Below are positions 17,156-26,144 of a DNA stretch of 37,675 nucleotides, in pieces. The position numbers and the translations under genes are program-made. Position 1 is the stretch's first letter. Every line of letters starts with the position of its first letter. The notes under the pieces were generated by a model that saw only the letters and a program-made list of their open reading frames with translations, was not told where the DNA came from and did no database searches. This DNA is from Sphaerospermopsis kisseleviana NIES-73 (lineage in GTDB: Bacteria > Cyanobacteriota > Cyanobacteriia > Cyanobacteriales > Nostocaceae): the NCBI RefSeq assembly GCF_002368075.1, contig NZ_AP018314.1:2870462-2908136 (forward strand), given 5' to 3'.

Positions 17156-20100
17156 ATGGCTTTTTCTTCTATTGTGCGTGCTTTGACGCGATCGCCTCTC
17201 ACCACCGAACTAAACACTAAACTCAAAAAACATCAAGAATTGCGGTTAAATGGCATTTCTCGCTTACCCAAGGGTTTAGTTACTTCCGCTTTGGCTCATC
17301 ATGAGGGTAGGGATTTATGCGTGATCTGTGCCACTCTGGAAGAGGCTGGACGGGTTTATGCCCAAATGGAAGCGATGGGATGGAATACTGTACATTTTTA
17401 CCCCACTTCGGAAGCTTCCCCCTATGAACCTTTTGACCCAGAAACTGAGTTAAGTTGGGGTCAAATGCAGGTTTTGGCAGATTTGATTAGTGGTCAGTCG
17501 TCTAAAAAAAACACAGCTATTATCGCTACTATCGGGGCGCTACAACCACATTTACCACCCCCAGAGGTATTTAAATCTTTTTGTCTCTCTTTACAAAAGG
17601 GGATGGAATATGATTTAGATGAGTTTAGTGAAAAAATTACCGCTTTAGGTTATGAACGGGTTTCTTTAGTAGAAACTGAAGGTCAATGGAGTAGACGAGG
17701 GGATATTGTTGATGTTTTTCCCGTATCTTCTGAGTTACCAGTCCGTTTAGAATGGTTTGGGGATGAAATTGAAAAAATTCGGGAATTTGACCCCTCTACC
17801 CAACGTTCTGCTTTAGATAAGATTAATCAAATTTCTCTTACTCCTACTAGCTTTGCGCCGATTGTTTTAGCAGCATTAAAAAATCATCCCAATTTTACAA
17901 CTATTGTAGAGACGTTTCATGAAACTTCTCTACAGGAATCGGAATTACAATCATTAGAAGGAAGTAGAAGATTTTTAGGTTTAGCTTTTAATAAACCCGC
18001 TTCAATTTTAGATTATTTACCTGAAAATACCCTCATTGCTATTGATGAGGTAGAACAATGTCATGCCCATAGCGATCGCTGGGTAGAAAATGCTGATGAA
18101 CAGTGGGGAATGGTGACTGGGGAAGAATCTTGTCGTGTTTCTAAAATTCATAAAACTTTTGATGAATGTTTGGCGGAAATTAGCAGTTTTCACAAATTTC
18201 ACAAGTTATATTTATCAGAATTAGCGGAAGAAAATAGCGGTACTAATTTAGCGAGTAGACCTTTACCTGTTACACCTCATCAATTTGCTAAATTAGCAGA
18301 AACCCTCAGACAAGAAAGAGAAAGAAAATTTGCAGTTTGGTTAATTTCTGCTCAACCTTCCCGTTCTGTAGCTTTACTGCAAGAACATGATTGTCCTGCT
18401 CAGTTTATCCCTAATCCTCGTGATTATCAAGCAATTGATAAACTACAAATCAATCATACACCAGTCGCCCTGAAATATTCCGGTTTAGCAGAATTAGAAG
18501 GTTTCATTTTACCTTCTTTTCGGATTGTTATTGTTACAGATCGCGAATTTTACGGACAACATTCTTTAGCTAATTTTGGTTATGTTCGTAAACGTCGTCA
18601 AGCTAAATCTAAACAAGTTGATCCGAATAAATTAAGACCAGGTGATTTTGTTGTTCATCGTAGTCACGGCATTGGTAAATTTATCAAATTAGAAAGTTTG
18701 ACAATTAATCATGAAACCCGTGATTATATAGTTGTTCAATATGCTGATGGTGTGCTGAGAGTTGCGGCGGATCAAGTTGGTTCTTTGTCTCGGTTTAGAA
18801 CTAATGCTGATAACCCCCCAGCATTACATAAAATGACGGGTAAAGCTTGGGAAAATACTAAAAACAAAGTTAGAAAATCTATTAAAAAATTAGCGGTAGA
18901 TTTGCTAAAATTATATGCCGCCCGTTCTCAACAACAAGGTTTCTCTTATCCCCAAGATATGCCTTGGCAAGCAGAAATGGAAGATTCTTTCCCCTATCAA
19001 CCTACCACAGATCAACTCAAAGCTGTGCAAGATGTCAAGCGGGATATGGAAAGTGAAAGACCGATGGATCGCTTGGTTTGTGGTGATGTGGGTTTTGGGA
19101 AAACTGAAGTAGCAATTAGGGCAATTTTTAAAGCTGTTACTGCTGGTAAGCAAGTGGCACTTTTAGCCCCAACGACAATTTTAACTCAGCAACATTATCA
19201 CACCATTAAAGAACGGTTTTCACCTTATCCTGTGAATGTCGGTTTATTAAATCGTTTCCGCAGTGCAGAAGAAAAACGCAACATTCAAAAACGTCTAGCG
19301 ACTGGAGAATTAGATATTGTTGTGGGAACACATCAATTATTAGGAAAAGGTGTGCAATTTAAAGATTTAGGACTTTTAGTAATTGATGAAGAACAAAGAT
19401 TTGGTGTTAATCAAAAGGAAAAAATCAAGAGTTTAAAAACACAAGTTGATGTGTTAACTTTATCAGCAACTCCTATTCCTAGAACCTTATATATGTCTTT
19501 ATCTGGGATTCGGGAAATGAGTTTAATTACCACACCACCCCCAACCAGAAGACCAATTCAAACTCATTTAGCACCTTTAAATCCAGAAATTGTTAGAAGT
19601 GCAATTAGACAGGAATTAGATAGAGGTGGACAGGTTTTTTATGTCGTTCCCAGAGTCGAAGGAATTGAAGAAACAACAGCAAAATTAAGGGAAATGATCC
19701 CAGGGGGAAGATTTGCGATCGCTCACGGTCAAATGGATGAAAGTGAGTTAGAATCAACTATGCTCACTTTTAGCAACCATGAAGCTGACATCTTAGTTTG
19801 TACGACAATTATCGAATCTGGTTTAGATATTCCGCGAGTTAACACCATTTTAATTGAAGATGCACACCGTTTTGGTTTATCGCAATTATATCAATTAAGA
19901 GGACGAGTAGGACGAGCAGGAATCCAAGCTCACGCATGGTTATTTTACCCCAAACAAAGAGAATTATCCGATGCAGCTAGACAAAGATTAAGAGCAATTC
20001 AAGAATTTACTCAACTCGGTTCTGGTTATCAACTAGCAATGCGAGATATGGAAATTCGTGGTGTAGGAAACTTGCTTGGTGCTGAACAATCTGGTCAAAT

Positions 20101-20647
20101 GGATGCTATCGGATTTGATTTGTACATGGAAATGTTAGAGGAAGCGATTCGAGAAATTAGAGGTCAAGAAATACCCCAGGTTGAAGATACCCAAATTGAC
20201 CTGAATCTCACTGCATTTATTCCTTCAACCTACATTACCGATATAGATCAAAAAATGAGTGCTTACCGTGCGGTTGCAACAGCAAAATCTCAAGAAGAAT
20301 TAAAAGGAATTGCCGCAGAATGGACTGATAGATATGGTGCAATTCCTGTTCCTGCAAATCAACTTTTACGGGTGATGGAATTAAAACAATTAGCGAAAGC
20401 TTTAGGTTTTAGTCGCATTAAACCAGAGAATAAACAGCATATAGTTTTAGAAACTCCAATGGAAGAACCTGCTTGGAATTTGTTAGCAGAAAAGTTAACA
20501 GACTCGATGCGAAATCGCTTTGTTTATTCTCAAGGAAAAGTAACAGCGAGGGGTTTAGGAGTATTTAAAGCTGAACAACAATTACAGACATTAATTGATG
20601 TTTTTTCTAAAATGCAAGGAGTTATTCCTGAAGTAGCTTTAGTCTAG
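17156..20647 (+). CDS. mfd: Transcription-repair coupling factor Mfd
   Basis: A 1163-residue Mfd, an ATP-driven translocase that removes RNA polymerase stalled at DNA lesions and recruits UvrA for nucleotide excision repair. The order is standard: UvrB-like N-terminal region ([12 protein letters not shown] near 180), RNA polymerase-interacting CarD-like domain ([16 protein letters not shown] near 500), then a RecG-like helicase with Walker [14 protein letters not shown] box VIDEEQRFG, motif [13 protein letters not shown] and motif [12 protein letters not shown], and a C-terminal TRCF domain. Length matches cyanobacterial Mfd. ATG 17156 follows a long STRR spacer. Confidence 0.98.
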   Translation: MAFSSIVRALTRSPLTTELNTKLKKHQELRLNGISRLPKGLVTSALAHHEGRDLCVICATLEEAGRVYAQMEAMGWNTVHFYPTSEASPYEPFDPETELSWGQMQVLADLISGQSSKKNTAIIATIGALQPHLPPPEVFKSFCLSLQKGMEYDLDEFSEKITALGYERVSLVETEGQWSRRGDIVDVFPVSSELPVRLEWFGDEIEKIREFDPSTQRSALDKINQISLTPTSFAPIVLAALKNHPNFTTIVETFHETSLQESELQSLEGSRRFLGLAFNKPASILDYLPENTLIAIDEVEQCHAHSDRWVENADEQWGMVTGEESCRVSKIHKTFDECLAEISSFHKFHKLYLSELAEENSGTNLASRPLPVTPHQFAKLAETLRQERERKFAVWLISAQPSRSVALLQEHDCPAQFIPNPRDYQAIDKLQINHTPVALKYSGLAELEGFILPSFRIVIVTDREFYGQHSLANFGYVRKRRQAKSKQVDPNKLRPGDFVVHRSHGIGKFIKLESLTINHETRDYIVVQYADGVLRVAADQVGSLSRFRTNADNPPALHKMTGKAWENTKNKVRKSIKKLAVDLLKLYAARSQQQGFSYPQDMPWQAEMEDSFPYQPTTDQLKAVQDVKRDMESERPMDRLVCGDVGFGKTEVAIRAIFKAVTAGKQVALLAPTTILTQQHYHTIKERFSPYPVNVGLLNRFRSAEEKRNIQKRLATGELDIVVGTHQLLGKGVQFKDLGLLVIDEEQRFGVNQKEKIKSLKTQVDVLTLSATPIPRTLYMSLSGIREMSLITTPPPTRRPIQTHLAPLNPEIVRSAIRQELDRGGQVFYVVPRVEGIEETTAKLREMIPGGRFAIAHGQMDESELESTMLTFSNHEADILVCTTIIESGLDIPRVNTILIEDAHRFGLSQLYQLRGRVGRAGIQAHAWLFYPKQRELSDAARQRLRAIQEFTQLGSGYQLAMRDMEIRGVGNLLGAEQSGQMDAIGFDLYMEMLEEAIREIRGQEIPQVEDTQIDLNLTAFIPSTYITDIDQKMSAYRAVATAKSQEELKGIAAEWTDRYGAIPVPANQLLRVMELKQLAKALGFSRIKPENKQHIVLETPMEEPAWNLLAEKLTDSMRNRFVYSQGKVTARGLGVFKAEQQLQTLIDVFSKMQGVIPEVALV

Positions 20648-20650
20648 TTT

Positions 20651-20749
20651 TAGTAGGTTGGGTTGACGCAAGGAAACCCAACATAATTAATATTGTTGTT
20701 GGGTTTTTTGGGTTTTTTGGGTTGCGCTATCGCTTAACCCAACCTACTA
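20651..20749 (+). terminator. mfd terminator inside a larger inverted-repeat element
   Basis: The stem AACCCAAC (20675-20682) and GTTGGGTT (20698-20705) is followed by TTTT-GGG-TTTTTT, a credible intrinsic terminator for mfd. It is nested in a ~99-bp structure with perfect 14-bp outer inverted repeats, TAGTAGGTTGGGTT (20651-20664) and AACCCAACCTACTA (20736-20749). The TAGGTTGGGTT motif is familiar from dispersed repeats in cyanobacterial genomes. Confidence 0.75.
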
Positions 20750-20797
20750 TAAAATAAACATCTCAATTAATTAAATAAAATTCCCATAGAGGTGACA

Positions 20798-21355
20798 ATG
20801 GTTGTACAACTACTCAGACACCAATTTACAGTTAAGCAATTTCACAAAATGGCTGAATCTGGTATTTTATCAGAAAATGATCGAGTGGAATTAATTCGGG
20901 GGGAAATGATTGATATGTCACCTATTGGTACAAGACACTCAGGTTGTGTTATATTTCTAACAAATTTACTAGCTTTACTATTGGGAGGACGTGCGTTAAT
21001 TAATGTGCAAAATCCTGTAGAATTAGATGAAATTTCCGAACCACAACCGGATATAGCATTATTAAAACCCCGTCCTGATTTTTATAGAAATGCACACCCC
21101 CAACCAGAAGATATATTTTTAATAATAGAAGTTGCTGATACAACTGTAAAATATGATCGCCAGGTTAAAATTCCCTTGTATGCAGAAGCAAATATTCCTG
21201 AAGTTTGGTTAATAGATGTTAATCAGAAAATAATAGAAGTATATCGCCATCCTCACCAGGGAATTTATCAAGATATGCAAACTTTAGAGAAAAATCAAAG
21301 TTTATCAATTTTCGCTTTTCCTGATGTGAGTATTCATGTGAGTGAGATATTTTAA
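20798..21355 (+). CDS. Uma2 family endonuclease (DUF820)
   Basis: A 185-residue Uma2/DUF820 protein, a PD-(D/E)XK nuclease-fold family greatly expanded in cyanobacteria. Visible features are SGILSENDRVELIRGEMI near the N-terminus, PQPDIALLKPR with the active-site Asp, FLIIEVADTT with the acidic residue, and YAEANIPEVWLIDV. The biological role is unknown; links to mobile DNA and defence are inference. ATG 20798 with GAGGTG just upstream is preferred over the GTG at 20792. A stand-alone gene after the mfd terminator. Confidence 0.9.
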   Translation: MVVQLLRHQFTVKQFHKMAESGILSENDRVELIRGEMIDMSPIGTRHSGCVIFLTNLLALLLGGRALINVQNPVELDEISEPQPDIALLKPRPDFYRNAHPQPEDIFLIIEVADTTVKYDRQVKIPLYAEANIPEVWLIDVNQKIIEVYRHPHQGIYQDMQTLEKNQSLSIFAFPDVSIHVSEIF

Positions 21356-21444
21356 ATAAGTTGGGTATTTGTTTTATTAGCAATGAAGGTTATGCACTTT
21401 TAATTACCGGAGAGGAATAGTTTTTCAGTCAGTTAATTAAGACC

Positions 21445-22620
21445 TTATCTTTGGGCAACTCGCATTAACAGAAATAGACCAACTCCCAAACCAAACAAGT
21501 TAGGCAACCAAGCACCGACAACGGGAGAAAGAATTTCTGCCTGTGCTAAAGCCCCAGAAACTGATAATAATAAGTAATAACTAAAAATCACGATCACACT
21601 AATACCAAAACTCGTACCTCTACCAGTACGTTGAGGTATAGTTCCCATCGCCGAACCCACTAAACCAAAAATAATACAAACAAAGGGAAAGGCAATTTTT
21701 TGTTGAATTCTTACTTCTAATTTTCTAATTCTTTGGGGATTACCTGCTAAACGTTCAATTTTTAATTGTTCTAGGGCTTGAGAAATATTCATTTCTCCAT
21801 AATCTCGACTATTTTCTGCAACATTTAAAGGCGTGCGGGGAAGTTGCAATTGTTGATGTTCAAACCGCAAAATATTCCGATAAGAACGGTCTGGTGCAAC
21901 TAAATAAATTGTACCATTATAAAAATCCCAAACTTGTTGAGCAGGATTCCATGCAGCGGATTCGGAAACTAAAATTTGATTAACTCCTTCTCTAGAACGG
22001 TCGATAATTGTTAAACCTTTCATTTGCTTACCGTCAAATTGATCGGCATAAAACAAGCGAGATAAGATTTTATTTGTGCTACCATCTGCTGCTTTTTCTT
22101 CCCGGTATTCAGGATAATAAATATTTTGTTGTTTAAATGATGGTTTGTCTGATTGCAGTGCTTGTTCTAAAGTTCGAGTTGCTTCATAATTGGCGGCTGG
22201 GGCTATTTGTTCATTAAATACATAAGTCATACCTGTGACTAAACTACTTAATAAAACAGCCGTGAATACCATCCGATATACACTTACACCACATCCCCTT
22301 AAAGCAATTAGTTCACTTTCACTAGATAACTTGCTGTAAGTCATCAACGTAGCGAGTAAGGTGGACATGGGGAAAGAATAAACCATTACATAGGGTAATT
22401 TTAAGACAAAAACCTTGAGAGCGATATTAATTGGTAGTCCAGATTCTACGACTTTTCGTAATAATTCAAATAAACTATCAATGGCTAAAACTACAGAAGT
22501 AAATGCCCCAACTCCAAATAAAAAAAGCGGAAGTAACTGCATCGCCAAATAACGATCCATGATCGAAAAAGGCAGCAGTGAATTAAGGGTATAGAAAGAT
22601 TTAATTTGCTTAGATGCCAT
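21445..22620 (-). CDS. LptF/LptG-type lipopolysaccharide export permease
   Basis: A 391-residue YjgP/YjgQ family permease, the inner-membrane part of the Lpt machine that passes LPS to the periplasmic bridge. Three N-terminal hydrophobic segments (about 28-50, 70-95 and 113-135), a ~170-residue periplasmic jelly-roll region and three C-terminal segments (IAFPFVCIIFGLVGSAMG, FGISVIVIFSYYLLL, LPNLFGLGVGLFLLM) match the family. The frame stays open upstream to 22806, but that part is translated repeat (GRPIINF occurs twice), so the start is the ATG at 22620 (MASKQ). It lies downstream of lptA and lptB on the same strand. No separate lptC or second permease gene is seen. Confidence 0.9.
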   Translation of the reverse strand: MASKQIKSFYTLNSLLPFSIMDRYLAMQLLPLFLFGVGAFTSVVLAIDSLFELLRKVVESGLPINIALKVFVLKLPYVMVYSFPMSTLLATLMTYSKLSSESELIALRGCGVSVYRMVFTAVLLSSLVTGMTYVFNEQIAPAANYEATRTLEQALQSDKPSFKQQNIYYPEYREEKAADGSTNKILSRLFYADQFDGKQMKGLTIIDRSREGVNQILVSESAAWNPAQQVWDFYNGTIYLVAPDRSYRNILRFEHQQLQLPRTPLNVAENSRDYGEMNISQALEQLKIERLAGNPQRIRKLEVRIQQKIAFPFVCIIFGLVGSAMGTIPQRTGRGTSFGISVIVIFSYYLLLSVSGALAQAEILSPVVGAWLPNLFGLGVGLFLLMRVAQR

Positions 22621-22644
22621 AAGAGAAATTAAAAATAAAAATTT

Positions 22645-22834
22645 CAGGAGTCGTAGGGGCGAAGCCTGCCTGTCGGCAGACAGGCATTCGGAAAATAAGC
22701 TGTGATAAAAATTGATAATTGGTCGTCCGAATGCTTCGCCGTTACAGGAAAATAACCTGGGACAAAAATTGATAATTGGTCGTCCGAATGCTGATGCTTC
22801 CAGCACGCTTCGCGAACGCCCGTACAGGAGTCAG
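22645..22834. repeat. 190-bp inverted repeat, left copy
   Basis: This sequence recurs in inverted orientation at 25363-25552 with about six mismatches in 190 bp. It contains two direct ~55-bp subunits sharing AAAATTGATAATTGGTCGTC (one copy varies) and GAATGCTTCGCC-type ends, plus a small hairpin (CCTGTC-GGCA-GACAGG). It sits between lptB and lptF, widening their gap to about 260 bp. Confidence 0.92.
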
Positions 22835-22879
22835 AAGTCAGAAGAAAAATAATTATTACCAATTACCTATTCCCTATTT

Positions 22880-23608
22880 TTAAACATTAAAATTATCACC
22901 TAAATAATATTGTCGAACAAGGGGATTATTATAAAGTTCATCGGCAATACCAAAAGCGAGAATTTGCCCTTCCCGCATAATGTAGGCACGATCAGTAATA
23001 GCGAGAGTTTCGCGGACATTGTGATCTGTAATTAAAATGCCCATACCGCGATCGCGCAGTTGTGCTACAATTTGTTGAATTTCTGAAACTGCTATAGGAT
23101 CAACTCCGGCAAAGGGTTCATCCAAAAATAAAAATTTTGGACCTTGTCTACCTGCTGCTAAAGCCCTGGCTAATTCTGTCCGTCGTCGTTCACCTCCAGA
23201 AAGTTGAATACCTTTACTATTGGCAACTTTTTCTAAGCGAAACTCTGTTAATAAATCACCCAACCGGCTTGACCATTCCCTACGTGGCACATTAGTTTGT
23301 TCTAAAACCAAGAGAATATTATCTATAACAGACAGTTGCCGAAATACACTAGCTTCCTGTGCCAAATAGCCAATACCCAATCTAGCTCGTTTGTGCATTG
23401 GCATTCCCGTAATATCTAAATTATCTAACCACACCCTACCCTGATTAGGTTTTTCTAAACCTGTGGCAATATAAAATGTTGTGGTTTTACCAGCACCATT
23501 GGGTCCAAGTAAACCAACAATTTCACCTTGGGCTACAGAAAGATTAACGCGATTGACAATGACTCGCTTGCCATAAGATTTATGAATATTTTCTAAAACA
23601 ATTTTCAC
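22880..23608 (-). CDS. lptB: LPS export ABC transporter ATP-binding protein LptB
   Basis: A 242-residue ABC ATPase that powers LPS extraction by LptFG. Walker A is GLLGPNGAGKTTTF, the Q-loop region GYLAQEASVFRQLSV, the ABC signature LSGGERRRTELARALA, Walker B FLFLDEPFAGVDP and the H-loop LITDHNVRETL. These match LptB closely, including EASVFRQLSV, which is diagnostic for the family. The start codon is GTG at 23608 (KIVLENIHKSYG). It lies 32 bp after lptA, consistent with an operon. Confidence 0.96.
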   Translation of the reverse strand: MKIVLENIHKSYGKRVIVNRVNLSVAQGEIVGLLGPNGAGKTTTFYIATGLEKPNQGRVWLDNLDITGMPMHKRARLGIGYLAQEASVFRQLSVIDNILLVLEQTNVPRREWSSRLGDLLTEFRLEKVANSKGIQLSGGERRRTELARALAAGRQGPKFLFLDEPFAGVDPIAVSEIQQIVAQLRDRGMGILITDHNVRETLAITDRAYIMREGQILAFGIADELYNNPLVRQYYLGDNFNV

Positions 23609-23640
23609 TATTCGCGTTTTTGTGGTAATGAATACTAATT

Positions 23641-24132
23641 TTAACGCTTGAGGGGTGGTGTTCTGGGCGCTGGTTTAGCGGTTTGTCCACTCATATCACC
23701 ATCATCCACCATGTAAACAGATTCTACCTGACGATTGGACTGAGGTAAGGCGATAAATCGACCTTCGTCAATTAAATAAGTGACTCTTTCCGCCCTAATA
23801 CTGTTATTACCTTGTTGCAAAATATAGACGTTGCCACTGAAATCAATGCGTCGTTCTTTGCTAAAGTATTGTGCTTGGGCGGCTGTGGCTTGTATTTGAC
23901 GTGCAGGATACAACATCTGCACGTTACCGCGAGCAGTGATTACTTGAGCTTTAGCATCATATTCTTGGACATCCGAGCGAATAGTCAGGGGGCGGTTTCC
24001 CCCAGAAGATTGGGCTGTAGCGATGGGAAGTTGGTTAGTAAGGGTTGTTGTACCCAAGAGGGCTACAGGCAGCATTACAGCTAATCCTAGACGGTGCATC
24101 TGTGATTTTAGGCAGTGATAGGGACTTGTCAT
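23641..24132 (-). CDS. lptA: LptA/OstA-like periplasmic LPS-bridge protein
   Basis: A 163-residue exported protein with an LptA/OstA domain. An N-terminal signal peptide (hydrophobic LGLAVMLPVALLGTTTLT, cleavage near ATAQ) precedes the beta-jelly-roll repeats: IRSDVQEYDAKAQVITARGNVQMLYP, then RRIDFSGNVYILQQGNNSIRAERVTYLIDEG. LptA forms the periplasmic bridge for LPS transport; its position before lptB supports this. The start could also be the Met at residue 12 (MHRLGLAVM). The C-terminus is a short Pro/Lys-rich tail. Confidence 0.9.
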   Translation of the reverse strand: MTSPYHCLKSQMHRLGLAVMLPVALLGTTTLTNQLPIATAQSSGGNRPLTIRSDVQEYDAKAQVITARGNVQMLYPARQIQATAAQAQYFSKERRIDFSGNVYILQQGNNSIRAERVTYLIDEGRFIALPQSNRQVESVYMVDDGDMSGQTAKPAPRTPPLKR

Positions 24133-24448
24133 AGCAATTTGTGATAGAAGTTTTCAGGTTATGGCAGGTGATTGGGGACTGGTGATTGGGGACTGGGGAC
24201 TGGGGACTGGTGGCAGATTTACAAACGTGTTTGTTTCCAAGTTTGTTTCCAAGTTTGATCACAAGTTTTATTATCTGTTTGTGAACTACCATTTTGGCAG
24301 TTGCTTGATATTCTAATTTGGAGGTTTGACGGTTTCCTGCATCCAAAGGTTTCTTTATTGGTAGGGTTTCACCTTGCTGATGCCACCAAATATTCTGACT
24401 CTTGTACGGGTTTAGCATTGCTAAACCCCTACTCACTCCTGAAAACTG
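24133..24448. repeat. Intergenic region with GACTGGG/GATTGGG STRR
   Basis: This 316-bp gap between lptA and the DUF309 gene contains an STRR of GATTGGG and GACTGGG units at 24166-24212. A GTTTGTTTCCAA unit occurs twice around 24225-24255. A 133-codon open frame across it mixes repeat and signal-peptide DNA and is not believed. Confidence 0.75.
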
Positions 24449-24841
24449 CTATTCTTTGATCATAGAAATTTGGGGTAAAGGCAAGGCTATATTTTCACCC
24501 ACATCACCACCAGCGATTTTTTCTATATCAACTTGTTGAAGTGCCTTTAAAAACTCCACACTCTCAAGTAATAATTTTTCCACATTGATACCGCAATAAT
24601 AGTCTGGGTAACGACGGAGACGATTAGAACCTTCTCCTAATAAGATCATTGCTCCTCTTATGTTGCCATTACCCAGGTGATATAAGGCTACAGCAATTTG
24701 CAAAATACCTTGATACAAAGTTTTATCTGGCTCTGTTGCTTCAATCCACAGAGCTTCTAGGGTGTCATGACAAGCGTAGAACTGTCCAGAGTTGAACTGT
24801 TCTACTCCTTGCCAAAACTCTTGGGGCAGGTTTTCACTCAT
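24449..24841 (-). CDS. DUF309 domain-containing protein
   Basis: A 130-residue DUF309 protein. The signature FNSGQFYACHDTLEALWIEA near residue 15 is followed by YQGILQIAVALYHLGNGN and GAMILLGEGSNRLRRY. This all-helical family has no established function and is widespread in cyanobacteria and plastids. The acidic and histidine residues in the CHDTLE-type motif could bind metal, but this is inference. It starts 6 bp after the ftrC stop on the same strand, so the two are almost certainly co-transcribed. Confidence 0.9.
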   Translation of the reverse strand: MSENLPQEFWQGVEQFNSGQFYACHDTLEALWIEATEPDKTLYQGILQIAVALYHLGNGNIRGAMILLGEGSNRLRRYPDYYCGINVEKLLLESVEFLKALQQVDIEKIAGGDVGENIALPLPQISMIKE

Positions 24842-24847
24842 CTACTA

Positions 24848-25213
24848 TTAACCCATACTATCCCGCACTTCTTTGATGGCTTCCATAGAGATTTCTTGTT
24901 TTTCACCAGCAAAATCATTTTCTGGAGTCAGGAATAGCATACAGTGACATTCTTTGCGTTCTCGCATGGGTACGCAGGGACAGTTCCAATAAGCTGCGTT
25001 AACTTCCGCTTCTTTATCTTCATAGTGACGACAAGGACACAAAGGCGCACCGAGATCGTCTTTATGTTTGGCTAAACCTTCGATAACAACTGCTGTCACG
25101 GAAGATTCAGAACAAAAGAAAGTTCCAGTGCGTTTGGCGTATTGTTCGGAAAAATGACGCATTGCCTCTAAGCTTTTATCACTGGCTTTTGTGCTAGGTT
25201 CTGAATTTATCAT
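24848..25213 (-). CDS. ftrC: Ferredoxin-thioredoxin reductase, catalytic beta chain
   Basis: The 121-residue catalytic subunit of ferredoxin:thioredoxin reductase, which passes photosynthetic electrons from ferredoxin to thioredoxin through a 4Fe-4S cluster next to a redox disulfide. All seven conserved cysteines are present (C34, C59, C61, C78, C80, C89, C91) in the diagnostic CPC-x16-CPC-x8-CHC pattern. Starts at the ATG at 25213. The variable (alpha) subunit gene is not in this window. Its presence supports an oxygenic phototroph. Confidence 0.97.
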   Translation of the reverse strand: MINSEPSTKASDKSLEAMRHFSEQYAKRTGTFFCSESSVTAVVIEGLAKHKDDLGAPLCPCRHYEDKEAEVNAAYWNCPCVPMRERKECHCMLFLTPENDFAGEKQEISMEAIKEVRDSMG

Positions 25214-25279
25214 TGGATCGGCTTTGATAATTTAAATATTTCCTTGCATTGTACAACAGGCTGGATGTAGGTAACAGGG

Positions 25280-25340
25280 GACTGGTGATTGGTAATTGGT
25301 GATTGGTAATTGGTAATTGGTAATTGGTGATTGGTAATGG
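25280..25340. repeat. STRR, unit TGATTGG / TAATTGG
   Basis: About eight heptamers of the TGATTGG / TAATTGG type lie upstream of ftrC, between it and the right copy of the 190-bp inverted repeat. Confidence 0.9.
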
Positions 25341-25362
25341 GGTTATTTACTTCCCCTACTTC

Positions 25363-25552
25363 CTGACTCCTGTACGGGCGTTTGCGAAGCGTGCTGGAAG
25401 CATCAGCATTCGGACGACCAATTATCAATTTTTGTCCCAGGTTATTTTCCTGTAAGGGCGAAGCATTCGGACGATAAATTATCAATTTTTATCACAGGCT
25501 ATTTTCCGAATGCCTGTCTGCCGACAGGCAGGCTTCGCCCCTACGACTCCTG
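25363..25552. repeat. 190-bp inverted repeat, right copy
   Basis: Reverse complement of 22645-22834 with about six substitutions and equal length. Together the two copies bracket lptB, lptA, the DUF309 gene and ftrC. Its end abuts the DUF58 gene remnant. Confidence 0.92.
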
Positions 25553-25564
25553 ACTCCTGCCTCC

Positions 25565-25964
25565 TTAATAACTTAATGGTTTTTGCAGTTGCAGTTGTAG
25601 TTCTTGTTCACTTTGCAAAATGATACCGGGGTAATCTGAGGGGGTTTTGAGTCAGCCAAATTAAAGGATGGTTTTCTGGTGGTGTATTTGCTTCTTCTAG
25701 GGGGTTGGTTGCTGCTAAGGTTTCGAGAATGATGGTATCACCTTTGACTACTCCTGTGGCTGCTGTCCAAAGTTGTACTTGCAGTTTTTGTCTTTGTGCG
25801 TAAAAATACAAGGATGCAGCGGCAATGACAGCTTGTTAAAATTGCTCTTCTTGCCATTTGGCGGCAGTATCAAGGGCAATTATCACTTCTGGTCCACCTG
25901 TAATAATTTCTAATTCTCTTACTCGTAATTCTCCGTAACGAAAACTAGCGGAAATGTACAGTAT
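25565..25964 (-). pseudogene. Broken DUF58 family gene
   Basis: Reading leftward, the translation recovers the C-terminal part of a DUF58 protein: RYGELRVRELEIITGG and VIIALDTAAKWQEEQF, then an in-frame TAA, then QAVIAAASLYFYAQRQKLQV and LETLAATNP..PLIWLTQNP. After that a deletion and frame change joins to DYPGIILQSEQELQLQLQKP and a stop at 25565. The N-terminal half is missing. Upstream, in frame, a possible continuation (about 26077-26108) lies beyond a MITE inserted at 25978-26069. Intact cyanobacterial DUF58 proteins are about 380-450 residues, so more than half the gene is gone. There are at least three lesions: a nonsense codon, an internal deletion with frameshift, and 5' loss. Confidence 0.82.
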
Positions 25965-25977
25965 TTTGAAGTTAAAT

Positions 25978-26069
25978 AGGACTTACGGAAGATGTGACTG
26001 AAAACCTTATTCTTGCGTAGGGGTAATTCATGAATTACCCCTACTTTCGTTCTCTTTTGCGTAAGTCCT
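25978..26069. mobile_element. 92-bp palindromic MITE with target duplication
   Basis: Terminal inverted repeats AGGACTTACG / CGTAAGTCCT enclose a perfect 22-bp palindromic core (GGGGTAATTCA and its complement, about 26020-26041). Direct repeats GTTAAAT flank it (25971-25977 and 26070-26076). The duplication can be read as up to 10 bp (GTTAAATAGG) because AGG is shared with the element end. No coding capacity. AGGACTTACGCA-like ends are familiar from cyanobacterial insertion sequences, so trans-mobilisation is plausible. Confidence 0.82.
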
Positions 26070-26144
26070 GTTAAATAGGAAATTTGTGAGAACTAGAACT
26101 GCGGTATATTATTAAGATATAGGACGGAGGTGGAAGATAAATTT

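Noticed and set aside
18911-19153. Open frames on the opposite strand within mfd
   Set aside because: Shadows of a conserved coding region with intact helicase motifs.
22621-22806. 62-residue N-terminal extension of the LptF-like protein
   Set aside because: It encodes repeat sequence (GRPIINF twice) and has no homology to permeases; the ATG at 22620 fits the family.
24035-24436. 133-codon minus-strand frame overlapping lptA
   Set aside because: It covers the lptA signal-peptide region in another frame plus an STRR (SPQSPVPNHQSPIT), with no family resemblance.
25210-25485. 91-codon minus-strand frame upstream of ftrC
   Set aside because: It consists of STRR and 190-bp repeat sequence; its repeated NHQLPITN-type residues come from heptamers.
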